This document shows, piece by piece, positions 52,085-64,000 of a DNA stretch of 64,000 bases. This DNA comes from Doryteuthis pealeii (Eukaryota; Mollusca; Cephalopoda; Myopsida; Loliginidae), in the NCBI GenBank assembly GCA_023376005.1, contig CM042138.1, positions 95,349,492 to 95,413,491 of the forward strand. The letters are read 5' to 3'. Numbering within the stretch: position 1 is the first letter of the stretch; each line of letters begins with the position of its first letter. Both the position numbers and the translations under genes were made by a program. Below the pieces are notes generated by a model that worked only from the letters and a program-made list of their open reading frames with translations, did no database searches and was not told the origin of the DNA.

Positions 52085-52567
52085 ATTATATGGAGAATCA
52101 GATCTCTACTGGCAAGTTAAAGCGACAATTCTTCCAAAGCCTATAGTTGTATCCAGTACTACTGTGTGGCTGCAGCCACCTGAACCATAACAAAGCGCCT
52201 AGAGAATCAAGCCTAGATGGGAGCTGCACAAGAAATGCTGTTTGCAATCTTGAACAAATCATGGAAACAACACCACAAGTAAGCAGCATGTACAGCCACT
52301 TTCCCCCTATCACACAAACCATCCGAGTGAGATGAACAAGACATGCTGGACACTGGTGGAGAACAAGACAAACTCATAAGCAACATCCTCCTGTGGAAAC
52401 GCAGCACATGGACATGCCAGCAACTATCATTGACTAGCTTGCATGGATACTGGATGCTACACAAAGGACCTCCAAGGGCAATGAATGCTAGGGGATGGTT
52501 GGTAAGAAACTGTCATGGATATTCATGCTACTTGTGCACATGATTATTATTATTATTATTATTATTA
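52085..52567 (+). pseudogene. RTE-type LINE 3' region (right arm) with (ATT)n
   Basis: Contains ITKRLENQA-like, SCTRNAVCNLEQIMETTPQ and an INILLWK-like block across several frames, ending in TTATTATT repeats at 52,543-52,567. Mirror of 50,895-51,345. Confidence 0.88.
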
Positions 52568-52744
52568 GTTCTTGAAACCATGATAACTGTGCAAACAAAT
52601 GATTATGATTGAATAAAATAATTACTTGAAACTATATGATTATGTATAAATTATTTTTATTAGATAGGAATTATTTGAATATTAAACAACTGTGTGAAAA
52701 AAATTCTAAGAAGCTACACAAAAAATGTAAATAGTAAAATGAAA

Positions 52745-52815
52745 CATGATTCCTCGAACTCTTATTATAAAATAACCCTAACGGGTTTATATGCCGTTAA
52801 AATCAATCAAAAAGT
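52745..52815 (+). repeat. element C tail (right arm)
   Basis: ATAAAATAACCCTAACGGGT and ATGCCGTTAAAATCAATCAA, the canonical C 3' end, downstream of the C head at 51.74 kb with an RTE copy between them. Confidence 0.8.
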
Positions 52816-52819
52816 AAAC

Positions 52820-54124
52820 TCATACTTATTATAACAGTCATTAGAGCCATATAAATCAAACATAATTATGTCTAATATGAATGAATGTACCAAACCATAA
52901 ACATTACGTATATTTGAAAGTCATTCACCTCACTCAGTTTTTCTGTGGTAGTATTGATTATTTGTGTGCTGACAAGATATAACATTATTTTTTCTTTCAA
53001 TTCATTTCCTTGTCCTTTTGTCTTCATTTTCAGGTTTTTCTTTTCTTTTTAATGTTTTTTTTTTCTTCCTGCTTCTTCTAGTTCCACTTTCTCCAAAGTG
53101 TCAAGCAGCTTGTTTACAGAAGTTTTCAAAAATAAACAAGGAAACCAAGTAATTATCTGCAGCTAATTAACAATATTCACCTCTTCCTGGCCCGCCACAC
53201 ACTTTGTGGAAAATCCACACATGTTAAGGTTATTAACAAACAGTTATACAAACATATCTGGTCATTTGATCCCAAAATAAATGAAGAACTTCTCCATGAT
53301 TTAAATCTCACTTCTTATTAACAAAAAAAAAATCTGTATATATTCACAGATAGGTCGCACCAGTGGATAGGTTGCACCCCAAATTTGTGGTTTTCAAAGT
53401 AGGTAATTTGCGGTTCAATATTATAATCTGGTTAGTTACACAACCTATTTGGATATTCGCCTTTGTTTCAAGACTTTGCTTACAAATACAGAGATGCTGA
53501 TAGGTACGCGTCCTGTGTCCCTAACGCATAAAAATCTAAAAGGACACAGTAAAATTGTATCCACGCATCTCAATGTTTTTTTTTCTTCCCTCATGATTTC
53601 CAGCTAACTGTAAATACATTTCAATATTTTCTTGGAAATGAATTACACACTATGGGGTACAAGGTAGGGGTTAGACAGCTTTAACTGTTCATAGATAAAA
53701 AGTCTACAATCTATTAAGAAACTTTAGTTGGGCCCCATCAAATTTCCCAGGGACTCCTTCAAATCAAATACATGTGTCCCAGGATGCACTAAATTAAAAA
53801 GCTACCAGCATCACTGCAAATATTAAATCTCGAAAACTTTGTCATAAACTGTGATGCATAATGGAAACATATAGAAATAATGGTTGTATTTCTTAGTACT
53901 ATAATCATAAATGAACCTGGGTAAAAATGTGTAATTGTTAGCAGCATCAGGCCAGTTTAAAGCAATGAGTATTCAAATGAGACAAATTGGCAGATGGCTA
54001 AAGGCTAGTCAGTTGCTGACTCTATGAAGATATTCACCGGTGGGGTCAGCAAGGCATAATTCCTGGTAAATTGTAATCCATGAAACGAAGAAAACTCTAT
54101 GAAGATAATGAGTCAGTAGGAAAT

Positions 54125-54130
<6 letters not shown>
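52820..54130 (-). repeat. right-arm mirror of repeat I and flanks
   Basis: Mirrors about 49,150-50,530. GTCCCAGGATGCACTAAATT (53,768) and GATGCTGATAGGTACGCGTC (53,493) mark repeat I. This copy lacks the 190-bp inverted segment. Confidence 0.85.

Positions 54131-54166
<36 letters not shown>
54128..54166. repeat. (AT)n microsatellite
   Basis: An uninterrupted AT run; the left-arm mirror (49,090-49,143) is longer and broken by TATTATA changes. Confidence 0.9.
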
Positions 54167-54170
<4 letters not shown>

Positions 54171-54459
54171 GGCTTCAAAAGCTTTCAAATGCATATTGTA
54201 CACATTTAGTGTCACTGCAATTGCTGATCGTTGTAACTTAATGATAAATAAAAATTAATGTATTGCTGTTTTACATTTATGTCAAATGATAGTTGCAAAA
54301 CTGATTTTGGCAAAGTTTTTGGTTAATAGAAGTGTGAACTATTGCAAGTATATATGGTAAGTCAATACTTCAAAAAATATCTTCCCAAACCATAAACAAG
54401 TTTTTTTTTGTTTTTTTTTTAACAAAGAATATTAATATCAAAACCAATATTTTGCTTCT

Positions 54460-54910
54460 CACTTGCAAAGGAATTGGGCAGTAACCAATGGTGGTGAAAG
54501 AATATAAAATGATACAATAAAAATAATTCAAAGAAAACTCAAGACAGTAAGTATAATATAAAAGTGAGGTATTATTAAACAAATACACACATTAAGGAAG
54601 AAAAGGGAAAAATAAAAAAAAGATTTGAATATTCTCTGATAGCCTCAGGCTAAAAAAGGATTATGAATGTCTCTTTCAAGAATCATTACATGTCTGGATA
54701 AATATGATGAACTGGAAAAGTCTTGAAGAAACTGCAATTCAATGACATCAGTGCCAGATGGCCTAAGGATTGTCCTTCTGTTGCAAGTCAAGTTTCAATC
54801 TACAAGTCTTAGGGCCCTTTGACCTTGACAGAGAAGGATGGGTCTAAACAGAGAGGAGATGTATGTAGCAGAGAAGAGGAACCTTAGATGAAGGAAGAAC
54901 CAATTTTCAA
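54460..54910 (-). repeat. repeat H (right-arm mirror)
   Basis: GATAGCCTCAGGCT and AAGTCTTGAAGAAACTGCAA are reverse complements of the repeat H blocks at 48.4 and 4.3 kb. Confidence 0.75.
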
Positions 54911-55019
54911 TTAATTCTAAAAATTAATTTTTTAAAATTTGATAATTGATTATTTTATTTTTATCAGCCAATTTAAAAATGACCAGCAAAATGTTCTTAA
55001 GCTTTTCCTTCATCCATAT

Positions 55020-55560
55020 TTTTAGTAAACCTATTAAATACTGTGTATAACATGCACCCCTATATTTGGATTATCAAATTATGAAAATAAAAAAAGAATT
55101 TTTTTAATATATCTTGTATATAATACGCACTGATTTTTTTAGAATTTGTAGCAGCTAAATTTAACATTTGTTCAACTTTTTATCCAATTTGTATAGACTA
55201 AAATTTAATAAAATGTATACTTACATATACTTATGTATTGAAACAAAACATTTTCTCAGTACTTAGAGCAAACACACAGACACATTCACAGAAAAATTCA
55301 ACAAGCATAAAACAAATAAGCTCACATTAGGAGAAACCAAATTATAAACAAACACACATTCCAGGGGTGATTTCTCTGCAGCGACATAAAACTAAAGTGT
55401 TTGTTACACATAACTTTGGTTAATAGATATAACTTACATTCGGTCATACCGTCCTGAATATGGTGATGAATATAGCCGGAAAAAAAGTTGATATTTAGTT
55501 CTTAGGTATTATAGTCCCCTTTAACTTTTAGGCTTAAAAAATGTGAGAAAAAAAGTGCAT
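55020..55560 (+). repeat. repeat F (right-arm mirror)
   Basis: Same orientation as 17.3-18.3 kb: GCAGCTAAATTTAAC, AGAGCAAACACACAGACACA, AACCAAATTATAAACAAACA. Confidence 0.7.
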
Positions 55561-55727
55561 GTCATACATGAACAATTACTAAACTTACACTACACTTATG
55601 TTATTCTATGGTTTTTTTGTTATTCTAATGTTTATTCTTTCTGATTTCAAGTGTGAAGAAAAAATACTTTTTGTCAGTTGCCAGGTTTTAAAAGCAACAA
55701 AAGAGCAGACTTGTTAGCTATATCAAA

Positions 55728-55852
55728 TATTATAATTTCTTTAAAAAGTCATGTAGAAATATATATATATATATATATATATAATTATATATATATATAT
55801 ATATAAATATATATTTCTACATGACTTTTAAAGAAATTATAATATAATTTTT
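55728..55852. mobile_element. foldback MITE with (AT)n core (right-arm mirror)
   Basis: Mirror of 47,410-47,535; both stems (AAAAGTCATGTAGAAATATA and complement) are clearly preserved. Confidence 0.85.
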
Positions 55853-56569
55853 ATTTTTTTTTTTTTTTGGCAACATCGGATTTCATTTGGAATTCATATC
55901 ACAGGACTATAAAATTTTAAAAATTAAAAAAAAATAAATAAATAAATAAATAAAAATTCTGTTTTCAAATGCCTTTAAAGTAATAAAGAATTTATCATTC
56001 GCTATCTGATGAGTCGGGAGAGTTAGACAATTTGTCTAAGCTCCTGAAATAGACTATAATGCTAAATCTCTAAGTCTTTTGTTATTTCTTTACTTATATA
56101 TTTGCTCTGTGACTAACATTAAGAGCACACATTGAGCTCTCAAACTGCGACAGTTTTTTATTTAAATAAAACTATTGTCTCGTAAGGAAGATTTCTTCTC
56201 TGGACTTTTGGATTTATATATATAAACATATGCTTCAGCATGTGGTTTTGTTTTTAAATTAATGAGTCCAGTCCCAGAGGGCCTCCTCACCAGTCAGCAT
56301 ATGCCCTCATTACCCAAGGGAGAGGGGGGTTATTACCTGACATTCCCCATCACACAAATCCAAGGTTTTGGTAAACACATTCTTCAATTAAGCAATACTC
56401 ATATTAGTAAGTTGGTTCAATAATTGCATTTTTTTTTTTCATTTTAAATTTCAATGTATATTTTAGAATAAACTATTATTCATCAATGTTCCTGTGCACC
56501 AAATCAAAAAAAAAATAGCTTGAAAAATGAATGTTACGCAAGATGAATGAAAATTAATTAAAAAAACAC

Positions 56570-56975
56570 CCTGTCGGCGGGGCTTAAATATAATGACTGT
56601 ACTCCCCTGCAAAAAAAGGGGTGTTCTGGTAGGATACTAAACTACATCTGATGGTGAGGCTCCAGTTCTGGAGACCTGGGGAGTGTGAGTCATGTCTTCA
56701 TTACCATTACTCTCAAGTTCACTTTGACCCAGAGTTGTAGTAGTTGTTATGGATCAAATAGATCTGTTTGAAAATTATTAGTATTAGATTGCACTTTTTA
56801 GAGAGGGGCAGGTGCTGTCTGGGGAGATGTACCCTGGGATCATGTGATTTAATTTATCTTACCAGTCCATATGCCAAACCTCCTGGCACAGGGCATGGAG
56901 CTGGGTAAGTATGTGAATAGAAATGTACAATGAACATGATTTCCTAACATCTAGGTATAAAATTGACTTTAACTC
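56570..56975 (+). repeat. element C (right-arm mirror)
   Basis: CCCTGTCGGCGGGGCTTAAA, CATCTGATGGTGAGGCTCCA and GGATCAAATAGATCTGTTTG. Cleaner than the left copy at 46.3-46.7 kb. Confidence 0.85.
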
Positions 56976-57964
56976 AACTATCAGCACTTAGAAACATTCA
57001 AAAGAACTAGAGCCATTAAAAGATCCAATATTTCAAGCATTACATAATCTTCAAAAAACATTCAGGAATTCTTGAGACCTTTCCATTAACCATCAGTTGA
57101 TTAGAATTTTTTTTAAATACCTTTCAGGCACCCCTAATATAATTTTTGCTATGTAAAGTGATAACCTTAATGAATTTGAAATTACACAGGACTGATTTTA
57201 AACCCAGGCAGAGCACTTGCCTCTAGATACCCAAAACTAGTAAAATCTGAAATATCAACAAAGTATCTACCATTTGATATTAGAAAATATTAAAACTAAT
57301 TTCAACAGAAAGACAGGTTTAGCCAGGTCCTCAATACTTGCCTTTATTTAACTGGCTTTGAATAAATACCAAGACTTTCTTCTTTATCTCCATGCAAGTA
57401 AAACTAATGCTTAGTGCACAGTATTAGAAGCCAAGTGATTTCCTTACCAGCAATAATTGCTCACATCAGAAAAGAACTTATTTCAAACTAAAGCAAAAGT
57501 CTTACCCTAAGGTGGATATACTGAATATATCCACTTTCCTAGCAGAAAATTAAATTAACTTCATTTTCACCTAAGTTTGAAATTTGGAACATATACAAAG
57601 AGACATTTTGTCAACAAGGCCTTAAGTGTTGGCAGAATATCATTTAAGTAGAGATAATAATCATAATCTTAGAATGTTTAAAAAAAAACAAAAACACTTT
57701 TAAACAGTATAGGCCATCAAAATTTTAATATCTCTAATGTATACGAAAAAAAGAAGCATTTTATGCATTTTTAACCAAATTTTATTCTATTGATAACAAT
57801 ATTAAGAGATTTGTAATGGTCCCTGGATTATTTTGAGGTATAAAGTGTGCTAAAAACCACAACTTATATTCATAGACTATTCCAAAACAGTGGTGGCTGA
57901 ATTGGCCAATCAAAAACACCCAAACATGTATTTAATTTACTATTTAAAGCCATTAGCCAAGTCT

Positions 57965-58093
57965 ATTGTCAAGTAGGTGTGGCGCTCCACCCCAGACGCT
58001 AAAATAATCTCCTTGGTCTAGTGCAAGTGAAAAGGGGATAGACTCCCTCGCCGATTGGCTGATACCGACTTTAGGCCGCCCGACGACGATTGT
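57965..58093 (+). repeat. SINE-A 3' half (right-arm mirror)
   Basis: CAAGTAGGTGTGGCGCTCCA to CTTTAGGCCGCCCGACGACG. It preserves a complete body end where the left mirror has lost bases. Confidence 0.9.
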
Positions 58094-58804
58094 CAAGTAC
58101 AATATTACTACACAATGTATTACACAAAAAAATTAATACTCATGCATATTTTGTAAATTATTGCTTATTGCCAAAATAATACATAAATAACATCTGTTCA
58201 ATCAACGTCTTGTTATTGTTTTACTGTTTGTTTTATTTTATAACTTATTTCAGCATTAACCCTTTATCAGTTCCCAGAAGACTCCTCTGCTAAATATTGA
58301 GCTACATTTTGTTACAAACTCATTGCGCATAATCTGCAAAATTCACATGACCCTTGTAACATATTCAACAAAGAAGGAAGAATATTCTACAGCACTGTTG
58401 AACAACTATATATTTCATAGATTTACTATAAAAAGATAATTGCTATACCAAAGAAAAGAGCTATAATAATTTTTTCTTACTCTCTAAGTAAAAATATTGT
58501 TTTATGAAAAGTGTCAAAGACAAAAAAAATGATTACTTATGTATTATAAAATTTCAACCAAATTAGAAAGATATACAGAGCAGACCTTTAATTAATTTTA
58601 ATGGCATATCAATTCGAGGGCTATTTTATGCCTAGAGGTTAGGTAACTGAGTTTACTGTATATCCGTATGAGGATCATTCAATAAATAAAGTGAATTTTT
58701 TCTAAGAAACTTTTTCTTTATTGAAGAATCAACATTTTCCATTCCATGGACTGTCTTTTGACTCGGGCACATAGTGGCAAACCCATTTAGACAAAGATTG
58801 ATGT

Positions 58805-59870
58805 CAATATAGGATGTGACACAAGGCCAATTTTTAAGTGGAGTACTACTGGTTTAAATTCAAGTTTTCCTTTCTTAGATTGGTTGCCTTACTAAGGCTA
58901 AAGAACCCAATTTACCATAACTATTTACTCAACTCGTATATATATTGTATTACCCTTCTTACCGGCATTAAATATCTATATGTTATATACTTCTCTTACT
59001 TCTTATTCTGTCGTCTATTCTTCGGCGTCTTTGCTTTTGATCGTCTATCATCTATCTTGGTCTGGTATATCTTCTAAGGTCTCGTCTGGTCTTCTATTGA
59101 GGATTCATGTCTGGTTTCTGTTGGGGATCATTCTTATCAGAAGCCCTGTGTCATTGTTGGTTTTTAGTAATAACACAAGACTTCGATTTACGATGATTTA
59201 CTTTATCGTAGACCCAGACCAGACATCTGCGCAGTGAGACTTCACATCTTGCTAGCTTCGCTTCTAAGTTCTAACTCTAACTGACTGAGTTGCTTACCCT
59301 TCAACGGAGGGGGCTTTCTATCGGGGTCCGTTTCTCACGGTCTATTCCCAGAAAGCAAGGTCAGAGTGAGGTCAAACGCTGTCACTCACTCTCAAGGCCA
59401 TCAGCTGTATAATATGATTCTACACTATTGTCATAATCTTAGGTTCTAATGATTATGTAACATATACCAACCCCTCTGCACAAGCAAGATGTTCAATTTC
59501 TTAAGCAGAGATTTAACAGATTAGAATTCAGAGTTTTCCTTCTCCTAGACTGGTTACCATACCAAGGTAAATGAACTCTACTATTTACCCATAGCTGGAG
59601 GGAGATAACTCAATGAATACCTTTCCCAAAGGTATTAGGACTATATGAAATGCAAACACCTCATGCAGAATTTGAATTGGTTTGCTGTGTTTATTTCCAA
59701 CGAGATGATAACCATTAACCATGATCATCTCCATTATCTACTCTTTACTTAATAGTGGGAGGAGACAAATGGATTCATGCCTTTCAAGATTTGAACTCAT
59801 ATTATATGTCCATTTTCTCAGATGATAACCATTACACCATGTGCCACCCTACTAGTGAAGAGTAGAACAT
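58805..59870 (-). repeat. right-arm mirror of SINE-B copies and candidate LTR
   Basis: 58,805-58,925 and 59,463-59,870 are SINE-B on the minus strand; about 58,980-59,463 is the candidate LTR. The frames through the LTR differ between arms, so they are not coding. Confidence 0.8.
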
Positions 59871-60581
59871 TGCTAGAAATATAACCCCACCACTCAAATA
59901 TCACAATCATTTGAATTTGTTTAATATTTTGAGCTTTATTCATAAAAAAAAGTTATCTCATAAGTCTAAGATTTGTATATAACGAAAATAAAATCTTACA
60001 AAAAAAACAAAAAAAGCTAACATTAAACAGCACATTAAACAGCATGTTATTCATCAAACACAATGAAATGTATCAACACAAACATAAAACTATAAGGGTA
60101 ATAAATAGCATTTATTTTATTTTTTAGTCACTCCGCTGCTAGTCGGGTGTAGTGGAGGATGAGAGAAAAAACAAACTGTTGTTGTTGTTGTAATAGGGAC
60201 ACACAGACATTTGGCCAGATCATTTCCTTATAATGAAGGTGTCAACATGAGTCATGACCCAGTCACACACTCACAAAAGACCAGCTGATGAGACTAAATC
60301 TTTTTACATGGTGTGATTAGGTGGACAAATTTGAATATGTTAACATAGATTAGAATGCAAGAGCACATGGTGAAATAAGAGACAGTAGAAAAAAAGAAAT
60401 GTGATCACTTACATAAAATAATGAACAGACAGGTGTATGTGTGTGTGTGTGTGATATATATTAAAAAAGGATATAATGCAACTTAATGTAGAAACTGATT
60501 ATTTGGTTTGGTTTTAGTTTCTTTGTTGCTGGAGATGAAGAGGTTCAAACCTTTCCCAAGAGTATTAGCTAAAATGAACAT

Positions 60582-60622
<41 letters not shown>

Positions 60623-60661
60623 GTATAAATTTCTGAGATGGAAATTATTTACATGACTTTG

Positions 60662-61165
60662 ACTTAGCTCAGTTGGTAGAGCGTTTGGCTAGAACCACAA
60701 GGTTCCTAGTTCGATACCAGTCCTTGCCAACTCAGCGTATGAGTAGCACAGGGATCTGTGCGGTAAAGTAAGGAGCTGATGGTAGGTGTGGCACTCCATC
60801 CCAGACGCAAAAACAATCTCCTTGGTCTAGCACTATTGAAAAGGGATAGACTCCCTCGCTGACTGGCTGATACCGACTTAGGCCACCCGACGACTTTACG
60901 TACTTAGATTGTTATACAACATTTCAGTCACTGCACCTCTGGCCTTCTTCAGACGTCTTTTGTTGTAATCAGAGAATTTCAAACTGAATCCTTTATGTCC
61001 TCATTCCACTGCCTGTGCAATGGGATATTTCAAATCAGTTAATTTTACTTTCTTAGTAAGTTTGACCTTATCATATTGTTTTACTTTCCACTGAACTGCT
61101 TCCAGAGATTGAACTTCTAAACTTGCAGAAAGACTCCATTAATGCCATTACCCATTAGACCATTG
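60662..61165. repeat. right-arm mirror: SINE-A (+) then SINE-E (-)
   Basis: SINE-A at 60,662-60,905 (TTAGCTCAGTTGGTAGAGCG). SINE-E on the minus strand at 60,912-61,165, with CTGAAGA at 60,946-60,952 and GAAA at 60,922-60,925. Confidence 0.9.
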
Positions 61166-61199
61166 TTCTATGAGATAATTCAGAGACCATTTTAAGTTG

Positions 61200-62208
61200 G
61201 GTAAATACTAGAGTCAAAATTTTGATATATTTTGTTAATGTGAGGCACAATTTGGCACTCTGGATGCTTTTGCAGAGGCCATGAAGGTGACAAACTCACT
61301 GGAATGTGAGATGCAAGCTCGCCTGATACTTGCCAGATTTGCCTCAATGGCTTGGACCACTGCCTCAGAATTCACAGTTTTAGGCCTACCTAACTTTGCC
61401 TGATCATCATACAACCCCCCCCAAAAAAAAAAATTACTTGAACTATCTGGTTATCTACTGTGCTCAACTGTGCCTTCAATTTTCGCATAATAAATGTTTT
61501 TGGTGCCGTTATAGTATGTGGCCTACCTTTTTGATTCTATTATAGTATGTGGGCTACCCGGTTTGAATGTGTCCTACCTCAGTAAGAGTATATTTACAGA
61601 TATAAGTAGTAGGCAATCTATTGAAACAATTATTTTTCACATAATATTCAATTTCAAAAAATGCAATTCAAGTCACAAGCTGTATATAGTAATTAAGTTA
61701 TTAAAAAAGAATTTATCCATAATTTACATGAATCAGAACTATAATTCTAAAATATTCTAAAATTCTAAAATAAGGTTAGGGTTAGCAGTTGTTATTATAA
61801 CCCTTATAATATGCTTTTTATGGTAGGCCACATACTATAAGAGAGACATGATTTCGTAGGCCACATTGAAAAGGTAGGCTACATACTATAATGGTACCAT
61901 GTTTTTTGGTTATTTCCGTGGCATTGTGGCTCAGTTTGAATTTGCAAAGTTCCCAAATTTAGAGTATGCTGCTATAGTCATCTGTGCAGCTTGCAAACCA
62001 TACACGGAGTGAAGTAATGTACAACGTGTCAGAACACTAACTACCAGAATACAATCAGAGAGAGTACCAAATAACCTTAGCTCTAGCAGCGCACTAACTA
62101 CCACAATACAATCACAGCGAGTACCTTCCACAGCTTGAAATGCTTTGGTCACGTTATATACATGCCAGAAACTAGCAAGTACCAAAATATTGCAAAACTT
62201 TTGACTCA
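61200..62208 (-). pseudogene. mariner N-terminal half with MITE (right-arm mirror)
   Basis: Mirror of 41,063-42,080. The MITE termini GGTAGGCCACATACTATAA and inverse are at about 61,510-61,892. The frame breaks lie at different positions from the left arm. Confidence 0.88.
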
Positions 62209-62281
62209 CCCTATTACATACTCATGTGTAAGTCAATATCAATTTTTGTCTAGAAATTAGGTCTTCAAATGAGCCTATACA

Positions 62282-62740
62282 ATAGTAACAGTGAAGAAAA
62301 ATAACCATCATTAGCAGAGATGCTGATAGGTACGCGTCCTGCATCCCTGACACACAAAAATCTATAAGGACTCAAGTAAAATCATATCCATGCATCCCAC
62401 CGTTTTTCTTTTATCTTCCTCACTATTTCAAGCTAACTGTAAATATATTTCAATAGTTTCTTAGAAACAAATTACACAGGATAGTTACAAGGTAGGAATT
62501 AGATGGCTTTAGTTGTTTCCCAGATCATAAATAAAAACCTTACAATCTGTTTAAGAAACTTTAGTTGGGACCCATAAATTTTCCCAGGGACTCATTCAAA
62601 GCAAATATAGTGTCCCAGGATGCACTAAATCAAAAAGCTATCAGCATCACTGTGCTAGGACGATGGAATTGGAACAAAACGTCCAACAAAATTCAAACTT
62701 TATGCATACATTCAAGTTTAGGCCTTACAATGAACAAAAT
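62282..62740 (-). repeat. repeat I (right-arm mirror)
   Basis: Aligns over about 450 bp with 40,531-40,990 at roughly 97% identity by hand count; about half of the differences are one-base indels. Confidence 0.85.
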
Positions 62741-63166
62741 ATTTTAAGAAGAAAAAAAAATTTTTTTCTTTTCTTAAATAGCAGTTAAGGAGTGATCTAC
62801 CTGTTTGCTTTCAAACCCTAATCATAAATTTGATTTTTTTTTTTTTTTTTAATCTTTTTTTTCTTTTTATTATAAAGGTGTTAATTTAATTAGAGTTTCA
62901 TGTGACATTAGAAAGCAGAGAATAAATCGTACAACAACAGAAAGAGAGAAGTTGGCAAGCTGGTTGTTTTACAATTTTTATATAATGATTTTTATCTGCT
63001 TTTATTCGGATGACTAAAGGTGAGTAGAGGAACAAACTAATTTATGGATAGATTGATGTCAGGGATTCATTTTAATGTCATGTGTGATAAATGATGCAGC
63101 AGGTAATTTGGAAGAGATCAATAAAATTATTAATTATAGTTATGGGAGGAGCAGGAAAAAGTGTGG

Positions 63167-63198
<32 letters not shown>

Positions 63199-63321
63199 GA
63201 TAAAGAAGATGACTTACTGGGGAATAGAATACAAGTTGATCACAACATTGACCATCGATACAAATATTAACCGAATAAGTCAGTTATAAAGAATATGAAG
63301 TACTCAATACATCACTAGAGG

Positions 63322-63535
63322 GGATTTAGTAGAAAGGTATAGATAGATTAGATAACCTACTTAGGTTTCACCAAAAGGATCATCAGGGTTAATCCTAATG
63401 AATTAAGAAATTGTATTATCCACGTCTACAATTTTCTTTAATTAATCAATTTCTTGATTAATTCAGTACGATTAACCTTAATTCTTTTACGGTGAAACTT
63501 AAGTAGGTTAACTAACTATACCTTTCTACTATATA
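63322..63535. mobile_element. palindromic MITE (right-arm mirror)
   Basis: AGTAGAAAGGTATAGATAGA at one end and TAACTATACCTTTCTACT at the other; mirror of 39,720-39,928. Confidence 0.85.
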
Positions 63536-63590
63536 TATATATACATATATATGTATGTGTGTATATATATATATATATATAAATATATAA
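63531..63590. repeat. (AT)n microsatellite with TG interruptions
   Basis: Longer and more interrupted than its left-arm counterpart at 39,692-39,722. Confidence 0.85.
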
Positions 63591-63669
63591 GAATGAATTG
63601 AGTCATGGTACTGCTTTTTTCACAGACGTGCCAAACTGACTCTAGTTTGCTGCACAGCAGACAAAACCT

Positions 63670-63850
63670 GAAACAGGTCAGGTCAGAGTGGGACGGGAGT
63701 AATGGCAATAAATAGGTACACCACAACTCCCCAGTACTGGAGCCTCACATCGGATGCAGTTTAATGTGATACCTAGGACACTCTTTTTGGGGTGGAGTCT
63801 TACCCCTTAGCAGGGGATACAGTCAGCATATTCCAAGTCATGCCAACTGG
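63670..63850 (-). repeat. element C (right-arm mirror)
   Basis: Mirror of 39,430-39,605; reads inward from CAGTTGGCATGACTTGGAAT on the minus strand. Confidence 0.88.
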
Positions 63851-64000
63851 GTGGGTGTATTTTTAAAGTTATGTTCAATTTTGTTATTCTAGTGCCTATG
63901 TTTTCTTTATCTGATTCCAAACTTCAAGCAAAGTAATGTGGAATCAAGTTACTGTTAGTGCAGAAAAGGAATGCTAGACACTAGTGAGAATCTCTTTTAA

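Larger units (their letters stand above)
51741..64000 (-). repeat. right arm of a giant palindrome
   Basis: Inverted copy of 39,267-51,656, reaching the last base of the window, where AGTGAGAATCTCTTTTA pairs with the TAAAAGAGATTCTCACT that opens the left arm. Differences are dominated by single-base gains and losses. Confidence 0.97.

Noticed and set aside
58980..59237. 85-codon frame in the right arm
   Set aside because: Lies in the candidate LTR; the opposite arm shows a different frame from indels, so it is not coding.
1..64000. CRISPR array, operon or prokaryotic features
   Set aside because: Repeats are microsatellites and SINEs with irregular spacing; composition, spliced exon and Pol III SINEs are eukaryotic.

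Overview
The window is AT-rich, repeat-dense, intron-like animal DNA. The mix of several tRNA-derived SINE families, RTE-type LINE 3' ends, mariner and Helitron remnants, and long (AT)n, (AC)n and (AAT)n tracts suggests a mollusc, most likely a cephalopod such as an octopus. That assignment is inference. No intact gene is present. The only convincing host coding sequence is one 63-nt exon at 35,589-35,651 (+). It has good splice sites and encodes the start of the second LIM domain of an Ajuba/LIMD1/WTIP-family protein, so much of the window is probably intron of that gene.

Layout: 0-9 kb holds simple repeats, a SINE, LINE 3' fragments and one longer LINE remnant (7.7-8.6 kb). 9-31 kb is a mosaic of SINE-A (tRNA head, tail with GTCGTCGGGGTGGCC), SINE-B (tRNA head, ending near CTCGTGCGGAGGGGTTGG) and element C (head CCTGTCGGCTGGGGCTTAGA, tail near GGGTTGACATGCCATAAAA). 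These are nested in one another, some with visible target-site duplications. The same stretch contains an internally deleted mariner (14.7 kb), foldback elements (9.4, 16.0, 21.0 and 29.7 kb), a 5S-rRNA-headed SINE (28.7 kb) and a tRNA-headed SINE carrying a hammerhead-like core (28.3 kb). 30-32 kb has a pogo-like transposase tail and a Helitron 3' end. 33-39 kb holds more SINE copies, the LIM exon and a 420-bp inverted repeat.

From about 39.27 kb to the end of the window the DNA is one large palindrome. The left arm (39,267-51,656) is mirrored by the right arm (51,741-64,000) around a spacer of about 80 bp near 51.7 kb, and the arms run past the window edge. Every feature in the left arm recurs inverted in the right. 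The arms differ by about 3% near 40.5/62.5 kb but by more than 10% near 44/59 kb, mostly as one-base indels. That pattern looks more like an unpolished fold-back read or assembly artefact than a natural inverted duplication, but sequence alone cannot settle it.

The most interesting biology is the LIM exon, the SINE family with a hammerhead-like core, the 5S-headed SINE sharing its 3' tail with element C, and the Helitron terminus.
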